From the NCBI RefSeq assembly GCF_000003815.2, contig NC_049983.1, positions 10,117,868 to 10,181,867 of the forward strand: a DNA stretch of 64,000 bases, read 5' to 3'. Positions 12,001-25,200 of this stretch are shown piece after piece (within the stretch, counting starts at the first letter, position 1; every line of letters begins with the position of its first letter). The translations under genes were made by a program, and so were the position numbers. The notes under the pieces are model-generated. The model ran no database searches, was not told the DNA's origin, and was given only the letters and a program-made list of their open reading frames with translations. This DNA comes from Branchiostoma floridae. Lineage: Eukaryota; Chordata; Leptocardii; Amphioxiformes; Branchiostomatidae.

Positions 12001-15000
12001 ACTTGCACACTTGCAAACACATACCACATTTTGTTTGTTGCAACCCAGGTAACAGTGAAAGTTTGCAGATAGAATACCACTTTTCCCCCACCTACAATGT
12101 CCGTGAATCAGCTTTTTTTTATTTATTTTATTTATTTCTTTATATGAGATAAAACATAAGGAGTTACATATAATTGGTAGAAAAGATCATTGATAGGTAG
12201 CTGATTTGAAGAAAGTAATAACACAATGCATAGTGAGATCTCTAACCGCTATAGGTTATTGTGTCACATTTTGTATTATCAGGAATTAGACACCGTTATT
12301 ATCTTTTTAATATAGAAATATGTCATCCTCACATATCCTGAGTATGCACGTTGATAGACCTAACTACGCCTGTGACAAGTTGCCTAAACATAATATACTA
12401 GAGTACTATATAACTGCAAATCACTGTATGAACTCATAGGCATGTCCAGCTTGGTCAGTGGTGGCAGCTGTTGTTATCCTGTCCTCATCGGTCAACGATA
12501 TTCAGACCCTCCTGCGTTTGCTGACCCGCCACCCCACCCCCTGTATGATAGTGGACGTGCTGGAGGGGCTATACTGTATCGCTACTCTCCTGTTTGCACT
12601 ACGGACACACTTCAACATCAACCTAGGGTAGGTATTATAGTTACTGTCAGTTATGTGACATATGGGAGGTACTGATAAGTAGTCTGGGTACCAACCGTGT
12701 AGTAGTTACCTCCTATGTTTGCTTTTAGGGAAATGTATATTCAAACCTTTTGGTGGTGACGTTTGTTAAGGAGCGAATTAAAGAATGGGTTCTAGAGCAC
12801 TGGTTCAATGACAACAGTCCCTCTCCCAAGCAGACACAGGGCGAACAAATGCTTGAACCCAATCCTTAATTTGCCAATGTCTGGGGACCAGTCAGTGCTC
12901 TCGTTCAAAATTTGGACGATTCCAGATATTAAAGATGTCAAGGTTCCCAGACAGAATAGCAGAGAAGCGACTGTATTTAGCGTATTTATTGTGCTTGGAG
13001 ATTAATCATATAATTCAATTGAAGCAACATTGAAGAGCCTTACTCATTTGAAACTTTGTTGTGTTGTGTTAGTCTCCACTACCGACTGTACTACACCTTG
13101 TACCTGTACGAGAATGCGTCCTCCGTCTCCTGCGGCCAGCTGACAACTCTTCAGGGGAAGCGCAGAGGTCAACAGAGCATGATGAGATACAGGTCAGAGG
13201 TCGCAATTCTGTGCCAGGGACAAAGAATTCCTTATGTCCCTTTCATACAGGAGGAAAATGCATTAGCCAATGAATCTGGGAGTTCTAAATAACATTTTCG
13301 GCAGTGATATAAAATACAACACAGGATATTCCTTATCGCCCAAGGTACAGCCTGACTGCGATTAGCATCACCCAAATGCCAGAGGTCGTTAAGTTTTTGT
13401 TGACAAATCTTCGCTTCCGGGTATTGCTCCGAGAGACTAAGACCCTATTGGTTCAATCATTTCTCCAAGACTGATAGTGCAGGCAATAAAATGTTGCACA
13501 AATTGAACACAAAAAGTGACTCTTTTTTTTATCTGTAACTTGTAACTGTACAGTAAATTCCAAAAGTAGCAATGTCAACTGTTTATTTCAACATTGAGCT
13601 TATACAACTGAGTCTTTACCATATCACAGATCTGCAAAGGACCGAGTGCGCCTGTCTCACGAGCAACTGCGGATTATCAACCATGAGCTCAAGCCCAGAG
13701 AAACCATCAAGATTATTGCATTTGCAGGTACACACAATTTACACACAACCCTCCACTTTAAACAGTCTTGAGTAAACATTAATAATACCAATGATGAAAT
13801 ATACCTCAGGTGTTTTTCAACCTTTTTGTATCCATAACTAGGGAATTTTACACTTTTGTCTCCATCGTGTACATGTATTCTATTTTTCAAATCCGTTGAT
13901 TTGTAACATTAACTCTCATAATTCCTTTGGATGCCATAATAATACTGCCTCATGAAAAAATACCTAAATTTAAAGTGATTTGAAGAGATATACCAATACA
14001 GCATCAGTAATCCTGAGGTACATACACTTCAGATATTTAGGTGTTGAAAACAATCTTGAGAAGGTCTTTATAATAATAATTTTAGGTGGTGGTATATGGC
14101 ACCTAATTGATGTTATTATTCTAGCAAATCGTTAACCTGTGACATGAAAATGCTAATTATGTAGATGCTGTTGAGGAAAGGCCCCTGGCTTGAATACTTC
14201 TTTCTCATATGGTAACCTTTGGTTTTGCAGGCACTGGCAAGACAACCACATTGTTGGAGTACACAAAACTTCGTCCCCACCTTAAGTTCCTTATGCTTGC
14301 CTACAACAAGTAAGAAAAGTTGTGGATATATACATGTAGTTAGATGCATATTTAATGTTATATGAGATGCTGATTGTCTACTGATAGAAGAAGAAAGATG
14401 AGAACACACCAGCAAAAACAATACGGAAAACATTTTAATCATATTCAATAAACATTTACTAGAATTGCTGTACATGTAGTCAACGTCAGCCTTGTGCGTT
14501 ACATTTGTATGCAGACAGCAAAGTGTTTCAATAAATGCCATGTTCCTCCTACAACCTACTGTACAGTTGATGTTCAAAATCACAAGATTTTCTTGTTCTT
14601 GTATCCATACAGGTCTGTCCAGGAGCATGCCAATAAGCTGTTCCCAGGAAATGTAGAGTGCAAGACAATCCACAAACTGGCATATGATGCCTGTGGAAAG
14701 AGGTGGGAGCATATCTGTACTTTACATGTTTCTTGTACTTAATTAATATGCACGGAAACTCTATTGAAATTTTTCCATCATTTTTAAGCATTTTGCAGGG
14801 CTTAAAACAGAGGCGGTGAGTTGTGTGCAAAAAAACACGTGTACATGTCCTAAGGCTATGAATCATCATGGAAATGTACTAGTACATGATTATCGAAGCC
14901 AGATGACAATTGATATAAAGATGTCAATCACACTCAATGTCATATAAATCACGGTAAAAGACGGTAGGTGTCATATATACTGTTATAGTACTACATTGTA

Positions 15001-18000
15001 TGGTATTGTAATGCATGAAAATAGAATCAATGATGATTCTAAAAACTGTAAACTGTCGGTACCTTGTAACAACTGTTACAGAAGATTTTTTTGCAAGAAT
15101 TTCCAGGAGTGTAATACATGGAAAGCAGTCAGGCAGTCATAGTCACAGAAATGAACGTATAGTACTAGTAGTAGTTGGAAAAGAGCCATGGTGTAAAGGC
15201 TGAATGGCAGATTATATCTTTTTTATTTTCTAAATTACAGATTTGAAAAGAAGTTGACGCTTAATATAAAGACTGACATGTTGGCCAGGAACCTCCGAAA
15301 GCACAGCAGGTATAATTACGTGTTTGCAAAGTACGTCGTGGACACCCTGTCGGCGTACATCGCCTCTGCGGAGGACGAGGTTACGACTGCCCATGTTCCC
15401 GAGACCAAGCCTGGACGTGGTGGGACCAACATACCAATCCCTCACCAGGAGAAAATGGTTTGTGGAAAAAAATTATCTTTCTTCTCTCTCATGTACCTAA
15501 TAAAAATGTAGTCAAAATAACTTTTAATCTTACAAAAATGCTGTTTTGTGCTGATGCACTCATGGATATTGTACCTTCAGTACTCTTAAGCCAGGGGTAT
15601 ACTAAGTGCTACCCTATGAGTGCAAAACCTACGTAACCTTCAAGTTGCTTTAGGTAAGTTCAAACAGAAACCCTGTTTTCATGTTGTGTTGGTCTGCAGC
15701 TATGATGATATGGTAACAGTTAAGTATGTCAAGATTATTGAACAATATTTGTACATAATAATTACTATATTTTTTACTTTCAACATTAGCGTTACTGTAT
15801 GATTGTACAGTATTGGGTTACTTTGGGTAGAATGTAGGTTTCGGTGCAATTCAGTTTTTACTGCAAGGACATTTCGATACATTTTTTGTCAAATCAATAA
15901 ACTAATTATTATTACTACTGCCACTACTACATGTTCTTCAGTGTGTGAAGTGGAACAAAATCTGTTAGAAAGAAGAGCAGAGTCATCTGAATTAACAGTA
16001 CACAATATTTTTCAGTGTTGTTTGTCTGCCTCTATCCCAGATGTTCTGTCAAAGAATCATCACAAAGGCAAACAAACTTGTTTTTTTTTAGTTTTCAAGC
16101 ACTTCACCCCTAATGTACTTTTGCTCTGCCATAAAGGATTGATTTAAACTTTCTTTGTAGATCAATGATAATTATACTATTATACTTTCTGCATGCAGTT
16201 TTACATTTTGCTTCTGAAAGCATTACATATTATACATTGTTGAATTGTTTCTAATAGTGAAATGATGATGTAGATTTCATTATAAAACATTATCTACACA
16301 GGAAATAGCAGAAGAGGCCCAGCTGATTTGGGAGAAGATGTGCGACCCATGGGATCGTAGCGTCTTTATGAGTTGTGATGGTTAGCACATCTTTACATTA
16401 CAACATGAGGCCTTTTCTCATAGATCGTACTATTGTTGAATGATCACAGCACAGATTGAGTCAATTCTCGGGATAGTCATGCTTGTGTCCTTCAAACTTC
16501 ATGTCCTGTTGCATAAAATGCTGTTTGTGTGGTTGTTTCTGTCACAGCCCGCTTGAAAATTTCACAGCATAAAAATTGAAGCCAAATATGAACTTGCCAT
16601 TGCACTTCAAGGTAGGATGTTAAACCTCCATTGTATTGAAAAAAAGGTTGACTTTTCTTGATGTGTTTCTCACTCTGTATCAATGATGTTACATATAAAA
16701 GGCAAGAAGGACAACGTTTTTCTGAGTAGAATTAACACAATGATACATAGCTTTCCTCGAAATAGTTTCCTTGTTTCCACACAGGTTACTTGAAGCTGTA
16801 CCAGCTGAGTCGCCCAGAGTTCACAGAGTTTGACTGTATCCTGATAGACGAGGCTCAGGACCTGACTCCAGGTATAGGAACCATTGCTGCATGGTTCTGT
16901 CACATGTTTCAGCATCCTCTGTTTACCAGCTTGAATCTATTTGTTTTTCTGAGTCTACCAAAAAAACGAAGGAACTCGTTGCTGCCAAGTACTGTATGGG
17001 CATCTTCATTAGATAAAAATGTGCAAAGGTGTAAGATACAAATGTAGCCAGCAACTGCTGTGCTGCATTCCTTCAAAGCTGGTATGTTATGCAGAAGTGC
17101 AGTTATACCTGATATAGATACATAATTGTTTGCATCGAACTATAGTTCCTGAATTTTTCCCTTTCCTCTGTATCAACTCTATCATAATTCATATACGAGG
17201 GTAATTCAAAAAGCAGACAGTTGGTTTTATAACAGCCTCATTTTTTAAATCAATGAGTTAGAATTTCACACAAAGGTAGAGACATACATCCTCTTATTGT
17301 AAGATGAAAATATCTCAATTTCTTGTTCATCTTTTTATGAGCACCTGAGTTAATTTCAAGATGACTATAGCCCCCTTGGATGCTTGTCTGATCAAGTCCA
17401 GGACCTATAGATCTGACCCACAAAATACAGATGTTACAAATCTGGCAACGTTATACGTTACATGATGTATCAGCTTTCCTGCTTGGCGTGAAATATGTCA
17501 AACTGTTAACAGCACAATTAAGCTTCATTAGAGTAGAATAAAGCCTTTAATGGCAAATCCTGTTGAGATTTGCTATTCCATTTCAACTGTCTCTCACCAT
17601 TGTTTCCCACAGCCATCAATGACATCATGTTAAGGCAGGATGTGGCTAAGATCCTGGTGGGAGACCCTCACCAACAGATCTATACCTTCCGCGGGGCCAG
17701 GAACGCCATGCAAGGAACAGCATCCACACATACATATTATCTCACTCAGGTTTGTGTACTTCTTTATCTGTTTGTAGAAGGTTTCTGTGCAAAATTCTGT
17801 CTTTTCAACTTTCAACTTGAGGATTGTTCAATCTTCAAGTAACAAGTGCTATCATGTAGCCACGATGATAACAGTGCTTATTTCATGAACATGTATGATA
17901 AGCAAGAGTGTCTGAATTGACAGATTGATAATCAAAAATTATATACTCTTACAGAATTATACTCTATACAGTAAGGACTTGATTTCATTATGTTAACCAC

Positions 18001-21000
18001 TAACAATTGTTGCTTTGCTTTTGTCATTCTTTTAGATGAATATTGCAAACGATTTTATCTTCCACTGTAGTCCTTCAGATTTGGCCCTGAGATAGCGTAT
18101 GTTGCTGCCTGTCTGTTGGACGTGTTGAAAGGGGTGAAAAAGAAGACATTGTTGGGCAGCAGTAAGACAGGTAAATGTGTTGCCATTTGCAACTTTGTAG
18201 TAATTGCAAGCATTACTTAGAGTCTTCCTGATTGAAAGAAACACAGGTGTTGCAAGTCTTGTTGAATCTTATTGTCCACAGGTAACGTGATGGGAACCAA
18301 GCAGGGACAGGAAGCAGTCATCTGTCGTATGAACTCCACTCTCTTCAACGAGGCTGTACGACTCACGGACCCCAGCAGGCCTCGTGTCAGCATCTCATTT
18401 GTTGGCGTAGGAAAAGTTCTCTTACTTTAAATCTTATAGATGGTTGAATTTGTCAAAGACTCGTTTCCTGTCTTTTTAAGGTATTAGAGAACTAAATGCA
18501 TAATACAGCTACTACTGATGCAAGCATGTGAATGAAAAAAAAAGATTGGCTACAAAAATGTTGCCTCTAAATCTAAGTAGTCAGGAATGTTCAACAAATG
18601 ACTAAACACACTCTAGATTTTAATTTTTTTTTCCACATATTTGACTTTGGGAATTTACTTTGGTATTGTATGTCGTTTTCTGATCTTGTACTGTTTAATG
18701 ACTTTTTTTCCTGCAGGGCATCAAAGGGTGTCAACTAGGCAGAATTCTGGACATTTACCACCTGTCCCTGACAGAAGAACAGAGGCGGAAAGGTGATTTA
18801 AACTCTAAAATATTCTATGGTATTTTTTGTTCAGTCATTTCTGGTTGGAACAGTCCATAAAAACACAACTTTCCCTATTCTATCCAGGTGTAAAATTGGG
18901 TACCTGATCTCAGTTGTTGAGGTAAAAGACAGTAGAAGGAGAGGTATGGGGTATTCAGTCCAATTCTGTGCACTAAATGCAGTGGGCAACAATCTACTGT
19001 CCCTACGAACTGAAAAGGCTATGGGACTACTTTTACCTTCACCAATACAATTGTTCCTGTTGTTCATTCCAGCAAATGTAACTGTCAAGGACAAGTTCAT
19101 TAAGAACTTTAAGAGCTTATGGAGCCTGAAAGAGTTTGCAGAGAAGGCACAGGACGTGGAGATGTCTGGAAAGATCCGAGTTGTGGAGACACACCGTCAC
19201 AACATTCCCAAATATATCAAACGGATCAAGGAAAGGGCAACTGACGACATAAAGATGGCAGGTAAGGAACTTGAAACAATTCAAGTTGAAGTTCAGAACT
19301 GCCTTCTGTTTACATTGTGTTTATTAGGTCTGTTTTGTAGTTTTGGGTTCTGTCAAGTCTCATAACAAATTCCCTCATAACAGATTCATAGTTAGAAAAA
19401 AGGTGGGCAACTTAAGAAAGTATTAGGAGGCATGGGATGTATTTACATTGTGCATATGCAGATTTTTCCCATTTGCAGGTCCTCTGCCCCCAAAGTGATG
19501 TACAAAGTATTGATTATTTTGTGACGTATGAATGTCATTTTACATTGTTGTCCAACCACTGTGCTGTTTACAGATGTAGTCCTAACCTCAGCACACAAAG
19601 CCAAGGGTCTGGAGTTTGACACTGTGAGACTGGCTGATGACTTCTGTGGGGCATCTAATCCTATGGCACCAGACTCATGGGGTAAATTTATCAATTTGCA
19701 TCATTTGAATGAACTCTTAGAACTCGAGGTCAGAAAGATTTTACAAATGACTGAACATGTTATACCAAACTATAGATTCCTTTATTTCTATTTGGAAGAC
19801 TTTGCTCAAGGCTTGCAATATATTTTGTGCAAGGACTTAAAAGTTAACAACAAAATCAGTATGGTCTAAGATAGAAAAAGAGGCATTATATATGACATTG
19901 ATACCCATTGTCCATTATCATTTTGTTAATGAACTAATGGCATAATCATGATCAAGTTATCTGATCTATTCAATATCAGCATGGCTTAACACCATTGAAA
20001 TTTTGTTGTTGGTCCCCAGATGCCATGGCAGAGGATGAGAAGAACCTCCTGTATGTGGCCGCCACACGGGCCAAGAAGAGCCTACTCCTGACCAGTACAG
20101 TCATGCTGGCCCTGAAGGATGTGCAGGTCAGTTCTGTAGTCAGCTACATGTACCATTTCAATCCATAGAAGGCCTTTTCCCTTAATGATGAAAATTCTAA
20201 CACATGCTTAAAACTGATACTTTTAGGGATAGTCATGTCCATGTTGTATGATACAGGAATTGTGATACTTGTAATTATATAAGAGAAGAAGGACAGGACA
20301 TTATACCGTGATGATACATCGTTCATTGTGCTTTCCTGAAAAAGCCTAGGGGGATTTCCCCTGCACAAAAAACTGTAAATGCTGTACATAATTGTTTCTC
20401 TTTCCTATGAGGACCAGTGAAGGAATAGCTCTTCACAGAGCTTAACTGGTTTGAAATCAACTTCACCTATATTAAAAGTTTTCTCTTTTACAGTCTCTAT
20501 GATGTTACATGGTTTGTCTTTTTTTCTATCTGCTTCACAGGAACAGTTCATCTACCCTGAGCTGACGCAGGACCTGGTGAACAAAGGTGTTCCCCTCACC
20601 TGTACCCTACCCAGGTGTGGACAGGCCATACCTGCTGACAACCTCCTCACCATGAACAGGAGGATGGTCACTTATGTGAGTCCACACTGCTCTTGTTTAA
20701 AACCACACTTTGTAACATTTTGTCCCCCAAATTTAGGATATTCTCTTGTTTCAGTATATTTGCATCATTAGCCAACCCATTGCGGCAAATAGTGCTGTAG
20801 TGCAGGGTTGGACAAGTCCACTAGCAAGTGAAAATGCTGTTCGGGCAAGTGCATGTCCTGCCCCACTTGCCCGATCGGGCAAGTAAGATTTTTCCATGGG
20901 TGAGATTTTGATACACTAACTTTTCATAGTCATGGTATCAAGCATTGGTAAATACAGAAAAGTAGTCAATGATAAAAGAATTTCATTTTTGGAAATGAAA

Positions 21001-21503
21001 ATACACAGAAAAAATTTCATTTGAATTCTGGGCAAGTGAAAAGTTGTTTCGGGCAAGTGGATTTTTTGTAGGACAAGTGAAATTTTGAAAACTTGTCCAA
21101 CCCTGTAGTGTAGTTCTTGTTAAAACGTGTGGCCAAAGGGCTATAGAAATGGAGATGGGCACTACCCTATACGCAAAAAGGTGTGAAAAGAATTCTAACT
21201 CGTAACTAATACCTTTTCTGAAGGGCACTGGACATGAGACCCCCAGTGGTCCCGTGTCCCAAATGCAGCAAGGATTCTAACTCTTAACTAATACCTTTTC
21301 TGTAGGGCACTGGACATGAGACCCCCAGTGGTCCCCTGTGTCCCAAGTGCAGCAAGGTGCCAGCCCCAGGGTTCAGGAACCTGCTGTCCGAGCCCTGCCC
21401 AGGGGAGGGGGGTGATGAGGAAGAAGAACAGGAAGATGACAGTGATGATAACATGGATGTCCTTTTCCTCGCCGTCCACTATAATCCCTTCTTTAACCTT
21501 TGA
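9073..21503 (+). CDS. FBH1: F-box DNA helicase 1 (UvrD/Rep-type superfamily 1 helicase)
   Basis: Twenty coding exons: 9073-10422, 10933-11063, 11823-11946, 12440-12627, 13073-13192, 13630-13727, 14231-14309, 14613-14702, 15241-15457, 16302-16380, 16785-16871, 17613-17749, 18071-18170, 18282-18406, 18717-18792, 19073-19261, 19574-19681, 20020-20126, 20541-20675, 21306-21503. Total 3738 nt, 1245 residues, with phases matching at every junction. The N-terminal 400 residues are Ser/Thr-rich and hold a PIP-like NRTMDSYF (157-164; canonical Gln replaced by Asn). F-box about 412-450 ([19 protein letters not shown]). Helicase motifs: Walker A AGTGKTTT (about 670), IDEAQD (about 846), [13 protein letters not shown] (about 872), SFRFGPEIA (about 901), [10 protein letters not shown] (about 1069), YVAATRAKK (about 1112). 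The C-terminal zinc-binding pattern CTLPRCG...CPKC is followed by an acidic tail. In the known family, FBH1 is a 3'-5' helicase and SCF substrate adaptor that limits RAD51 recombination at replication forks. The protein is somewhat longer than human FBH1, mainly in the N-terminus. Confidence 0.95.
11373..11562. mobile_element. MITE with TTACTGTAA-type ends in FBH1 intron 2
   Basis: The left end TTACTGTAA...GTAAATGCA and right end TGTAAATGCATTTACAGTAA are inverted. Internal inverted words TTTTCGCGG and ACCGCAAA are also present. The same end sequence is seen at about 52014-52182. No ORF. Confidence 0.6.
17205..17560. other. FBH1 intron 11 remnant with a mariner-like end word
   Basis: TACGAGGGTAATTCAAAAAG near 17207 resembles Tc1/mariner termini. 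No matching inverted copy was found nearby, so this is at most a truncated remnant. Confidence 0.2.
20803..21105. mobile_element. 303-bp MITE in FBH1 intron 19, perfect 15-bp inverted ends
   Basis: CAGGGTTGGACAAGT at 20803-20817 is the exact reverse complement of ACTTGTCCAACCCTG at 21091-21105. TAGTG flanks both sides (20798-20802 and 21106-21110). The interior repeats GGGCAAGTG in both orientations (near 20850-20890 and 21030-21060), as expected of transposase-binding subterminal motifs. CAGGG ends suggest hAT, but hAT normally gives 8-bp duplications and only 5 bp match here. Confidence 0.8.
21192..21357 (+). repeat. 82/84-bp tandem duplication of the last FBH1 acceptor and exon start
   Basis: The unit from ATTCTAACTC through the acceptor to ...TGCAGCAAGG occurs at 21192-21273 and 21274-21357. 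The second copy is the real 3' end of intron 19 plus the first codons of the last exon. The first copy has CTGAAG instead of CTGTAG and lacks two bases (CCCGTGTCCC versus CCCCTGTGTCCC). Used as an exon it would shift frame and reach TAA within about 20 codons. Confidence 0.9.
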
Positions 21504-22274
21504 AACTATTGATAACTGTATAAAAGACATACACTGATACAGTCATATGTATCACTGTCTAACTTTGTATGTATAGTAGTTGTATTTATTTTCACTCCAC
21601 CATACCGTCCATTTTTGCATAAGGAGGAGGGTGGAGTGAAAATCGCTGAATTTGCTCATAAGCAAATAACGACCTTTCTAGTGTTGAGGTTAGTTTTTAA
21701 TATATCTCCTTAGCAGTAGATTTTTCCTTGCCAACTAAAAGTAATGTTATTATGATAGTTGTTGGCTGTGTTGGCAAACAAACGAATACCTTTATATCAA
21801 GTTGAGCGGGGAATAACGTTTCCCGTTATTTTAAAACTTCACGCCCTTCTCTTTGAAGATTGCACACAAAAAGCTTTGTTCGAAATGCTAACTTAATAAC
21901 TGTCTATTTAAAACATGTTTAAAAACTTTGCTACATATATGTAATATGTGGAGTTCAAAAACATACGTATGTACCAATGTGAAATTATTACTGTAACCAA
22001 TTGCTTGTTTAGAAACTACATATACTTCATTTAGCATTTTCGTAACATAAGTGCACACATAACTCACACAGCTGGACGGCATTCTGCAAATGTTACTGTT
22101 ACAAATCACCCGGTAGATTTTTCCACAATCGTAGGTCCTAGCTACTTGTTAAAGCAAGAAGTTGACTTAGTGCATCCACAAGTGCACACATTAAGTCAGA
22201 GTAGACAGTGCCTGTGCAACTTTTATCCCATCTGTCCAGACGTGACCTAATTGTAAGAACAAATTTCGCCGTAC
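21504..22274. other. Convergent intergenic region between FBH1 and the first sulfotransferase
   Basis: It should carry both 3' UTRs. Apart from the hairpin at 21588-21643 and a short one near 21808-21830, nothing gene-like was seen. Confidence 0.5.
21588..21643. other. Perfect 14-bp-arm hairpin just downstream of the FBH1 stop
   Basis: ATTTTCACTCCACC (21588-21601) pairs with GGTGGAGTGAAAAT (21630-21643) across a 28-nt loop. It lies about 85 nt past the FBH1 stop, so probably in the 3' UTR. Confidence 0.6.
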
Positions 22275-25200
22275 TCACTTCTCGTTATAGGCTCGTCGTA
22301 ACATTATGTCGAAATACAGTCTCTTTTTTCCATATATCCTACAGAGTGTTATATCAACAGTAAAAGCTTCGTTCCACCTGCTTTGGTCTACTGTCATATT
22401 TTCTTTAAAATTTGATTTCCTTTTCTTTTTTTTGCAGTACCTTGAAACTGCATTGTTGACGCGCATAAAATGTTTCACCTCTCCATAAAAGTCGTCACCC
22501 TCTTGGCTGATCTGCTTGTGGAAGGAGTCGTTAAAACGAGTGTATAACATTGCATCGGCATAGTTGTGCTTGTAGAAGGCGCTTTTCATTGCGGCAGTGA
22601 TGGGTATATGACGTTTATACCTCTGTCTTCTTGTGTGAACCCCCATTGTGTAGAGAATGCTGTATAGTGTCCAACACATGCGTCGTTTCAGCAGTACCAA
22701 AGATTCTGGCAGGCGTTCTAAGATCAGGACCATCGAGAAATCGTTTTCGATCCCTTGTACAAACTCTTGAACGGCGGTGTGTTTTTCGTAATCGCTCTCT
22801 TGGAGTCCCAAGTCACGCGCCATGCAGTTTCTGAAGCAGTAGTGTTCCTCTTTCTTTAGCGTTTTGGGTACCTTGAATTTTTTATCCCAGTAAGCGGGGT
22901 CTTTAAGGTAGGTTATGACGTCAGGTGTTCCTTTGGGCGTTTTCTCCTGAAGTCCAGGGAACTTCGATCCAAGGTCAAAATACCTGAAGGCAGACTGCAG
23001 CCGTTGTATTGGTTCTCGTAGAATGGTTATGTACCTTAAAAGAAAACAAAACATAAATGTAGGATAATGACATACAGTACATGATAGTATCATCATTGTA
23101 TCCCATGGACTTACATCATGTTATATTCATACAGCTGTTCATACCTATCAAGTCAATTTCTTTCTCATTAAGTTGCATTTTGTTCACTTGTCTATGCATG
23201 CAACTGTTTTCAAAACTAATACAGTTTAAGAAGCCAGTTAATTGCACAATGGATAACCACGCAGTTCTGTTAATTGCACGGAATCACCAAATCCCATGGT
23301 GGTGTGGTCCAGCTAGAAAACTTCCCTTTGTTGCACCATCCGGATAATTGCATGAAAAATGCTGGCAAATGGGATGTGCCATTAAATGGCTTTGACTGTA
23401 TTATTAAAGTACAAAGTACAATGACTTTCGTAAGGTCTACTACGTCAAAGCATACAAAACAGTGGATAAGAATTAATCCTATGATAAAGTGACAAATTCA
23501 CGTGAAATGTGTACCTTGTATTGGAAGCCATAAGCTCCTGAAAGCGTGTTCTGTTGTATATGGCGTGGTGGGCGAAGAGGTTCCAGCGTTTTCCGCCAGG
23601 GGGATGAAGGTAGGCATTATCTCTGTACAGGAAAACAATGAGAAACGTAGACATTTGTTTGTGGTCTGGCTACAACACTTACAAAATCAGCTAATGAAAT
23701 AGAAACTAATTTACAATCCAATCTAGCAGAGGGTAAACAAACTTTTTTTCCGGAATCCAGTACTGTAACCCAAAATGCACGATTGGCTCCATGAGCCTTG
23801 TTTTGTGGTAAACTACAAGTAAATAAAATCTAGCGTATTTGATTACCTTTGTGCGTGAAAACCCATAGGTAAGTCAATACTAACAAAAATTTCAATCCAC
23901 GTCCACCCATGTATTTGACGTATTTGCTAAGTGCAGAAATCAACAAAAAATAATACTATGGCACTTTTCTTAACACCAAATACATGAGAATTGCAGTCAT
24001 TACATGTACGTCATAATATTGGCAGGAATATCACATAATTGACATAGAAACATATATATCTAAAGCAAGTAATATATATTGCACAATGTCAAGATGTTGG
24101 TACAAATGTAAATTTGGCTCACCCTATCTTTCCCATATGGCCAATGAGAGCAGCGCCTTTTATCCGTGGGAGGGCAGTGATTAGATCATGCTCATAACCA
24201 AACCGTAGGAACATGTGGGACAGGAGAGAGGACCCACACTTGTGAACCTTCAGGAATGCAAGGTTCAGATGAGGCTGACAGGTGCTGTTGTCTGCTCTGT
24301 GTGTATGGAGAGAAAGAAAAAAACGAGATATCAATCCAGGAAGTTACGCTGCAGTAACATAACACGCTGCTAGGGGGCCCAAAATCTAATCGTTTCCAGG
24401 TCTCATCAAGACTTACCCGCATACCAAATATCAATACAATCCATTCAGGCATTCTTGAGTTATGCTGGTCTTCTACATACAAACATACATACATACATAC
24501 ATACATACATACAAACAAACAAAAGCTACCCAAAACATAACCTCGGCGAAGGTGATAACCATAAAGTGATAGCCACAAAGGATGCAGTTTTACAAAGGTG
24601 TCACGGATATAGATTCTAGCTTCTTGTAGAATGAAGCGTCTCACGCACACGTATGTCGCATGTTTGAAAGTCCTATCATTAAATCTTCATCTCGTGCGAA
24701 ATCGGACAAAATCGTTTTAATTGGGTGTTGATTTAGTTAATATGGATAACATCCGCTAGGAATCGCAAAACTCATGCGAGCATGGGAATAAAAAAAAAAG
24801 ACGTTTGGCTTAAAATTAAGTTGCATTCATTGTGAAAACTAAATGGAGTCTGGAAGGTTGAACAAATCACTGAACACACCTGCAGAGTATACCGAACAAT
24901 AGAGTCTTCATTTTTAGTTCTTTCACATCTCTTTCCTTGTCCTTTGAATTGACCTTGGCATCTTATGGCATTAGTATACGTTTTCAGATATATTTGCTTT
25001 TTAATCGACGGCATGTACACGTATTTCTTCATTTTGCAACTGCTTTTTACGATTTACAGTATTGTTGAAAAGTTGTGGGGGAGTAAAATTGACGCACGCA
25101 TGGATGCCATGATAATCAAATCAACATAGCCTAAAGGAAAACGTAACAGGAAATGTGTGGTGACATATGGTCTTACCTTGGTAACTTGCTTTTGTTATGA

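Noticed and set aside
24482-24515. CRISPR-like regular repeats
   Set aside because: This is a CATA microsatellite in a eukaryotic intron with no spacers.
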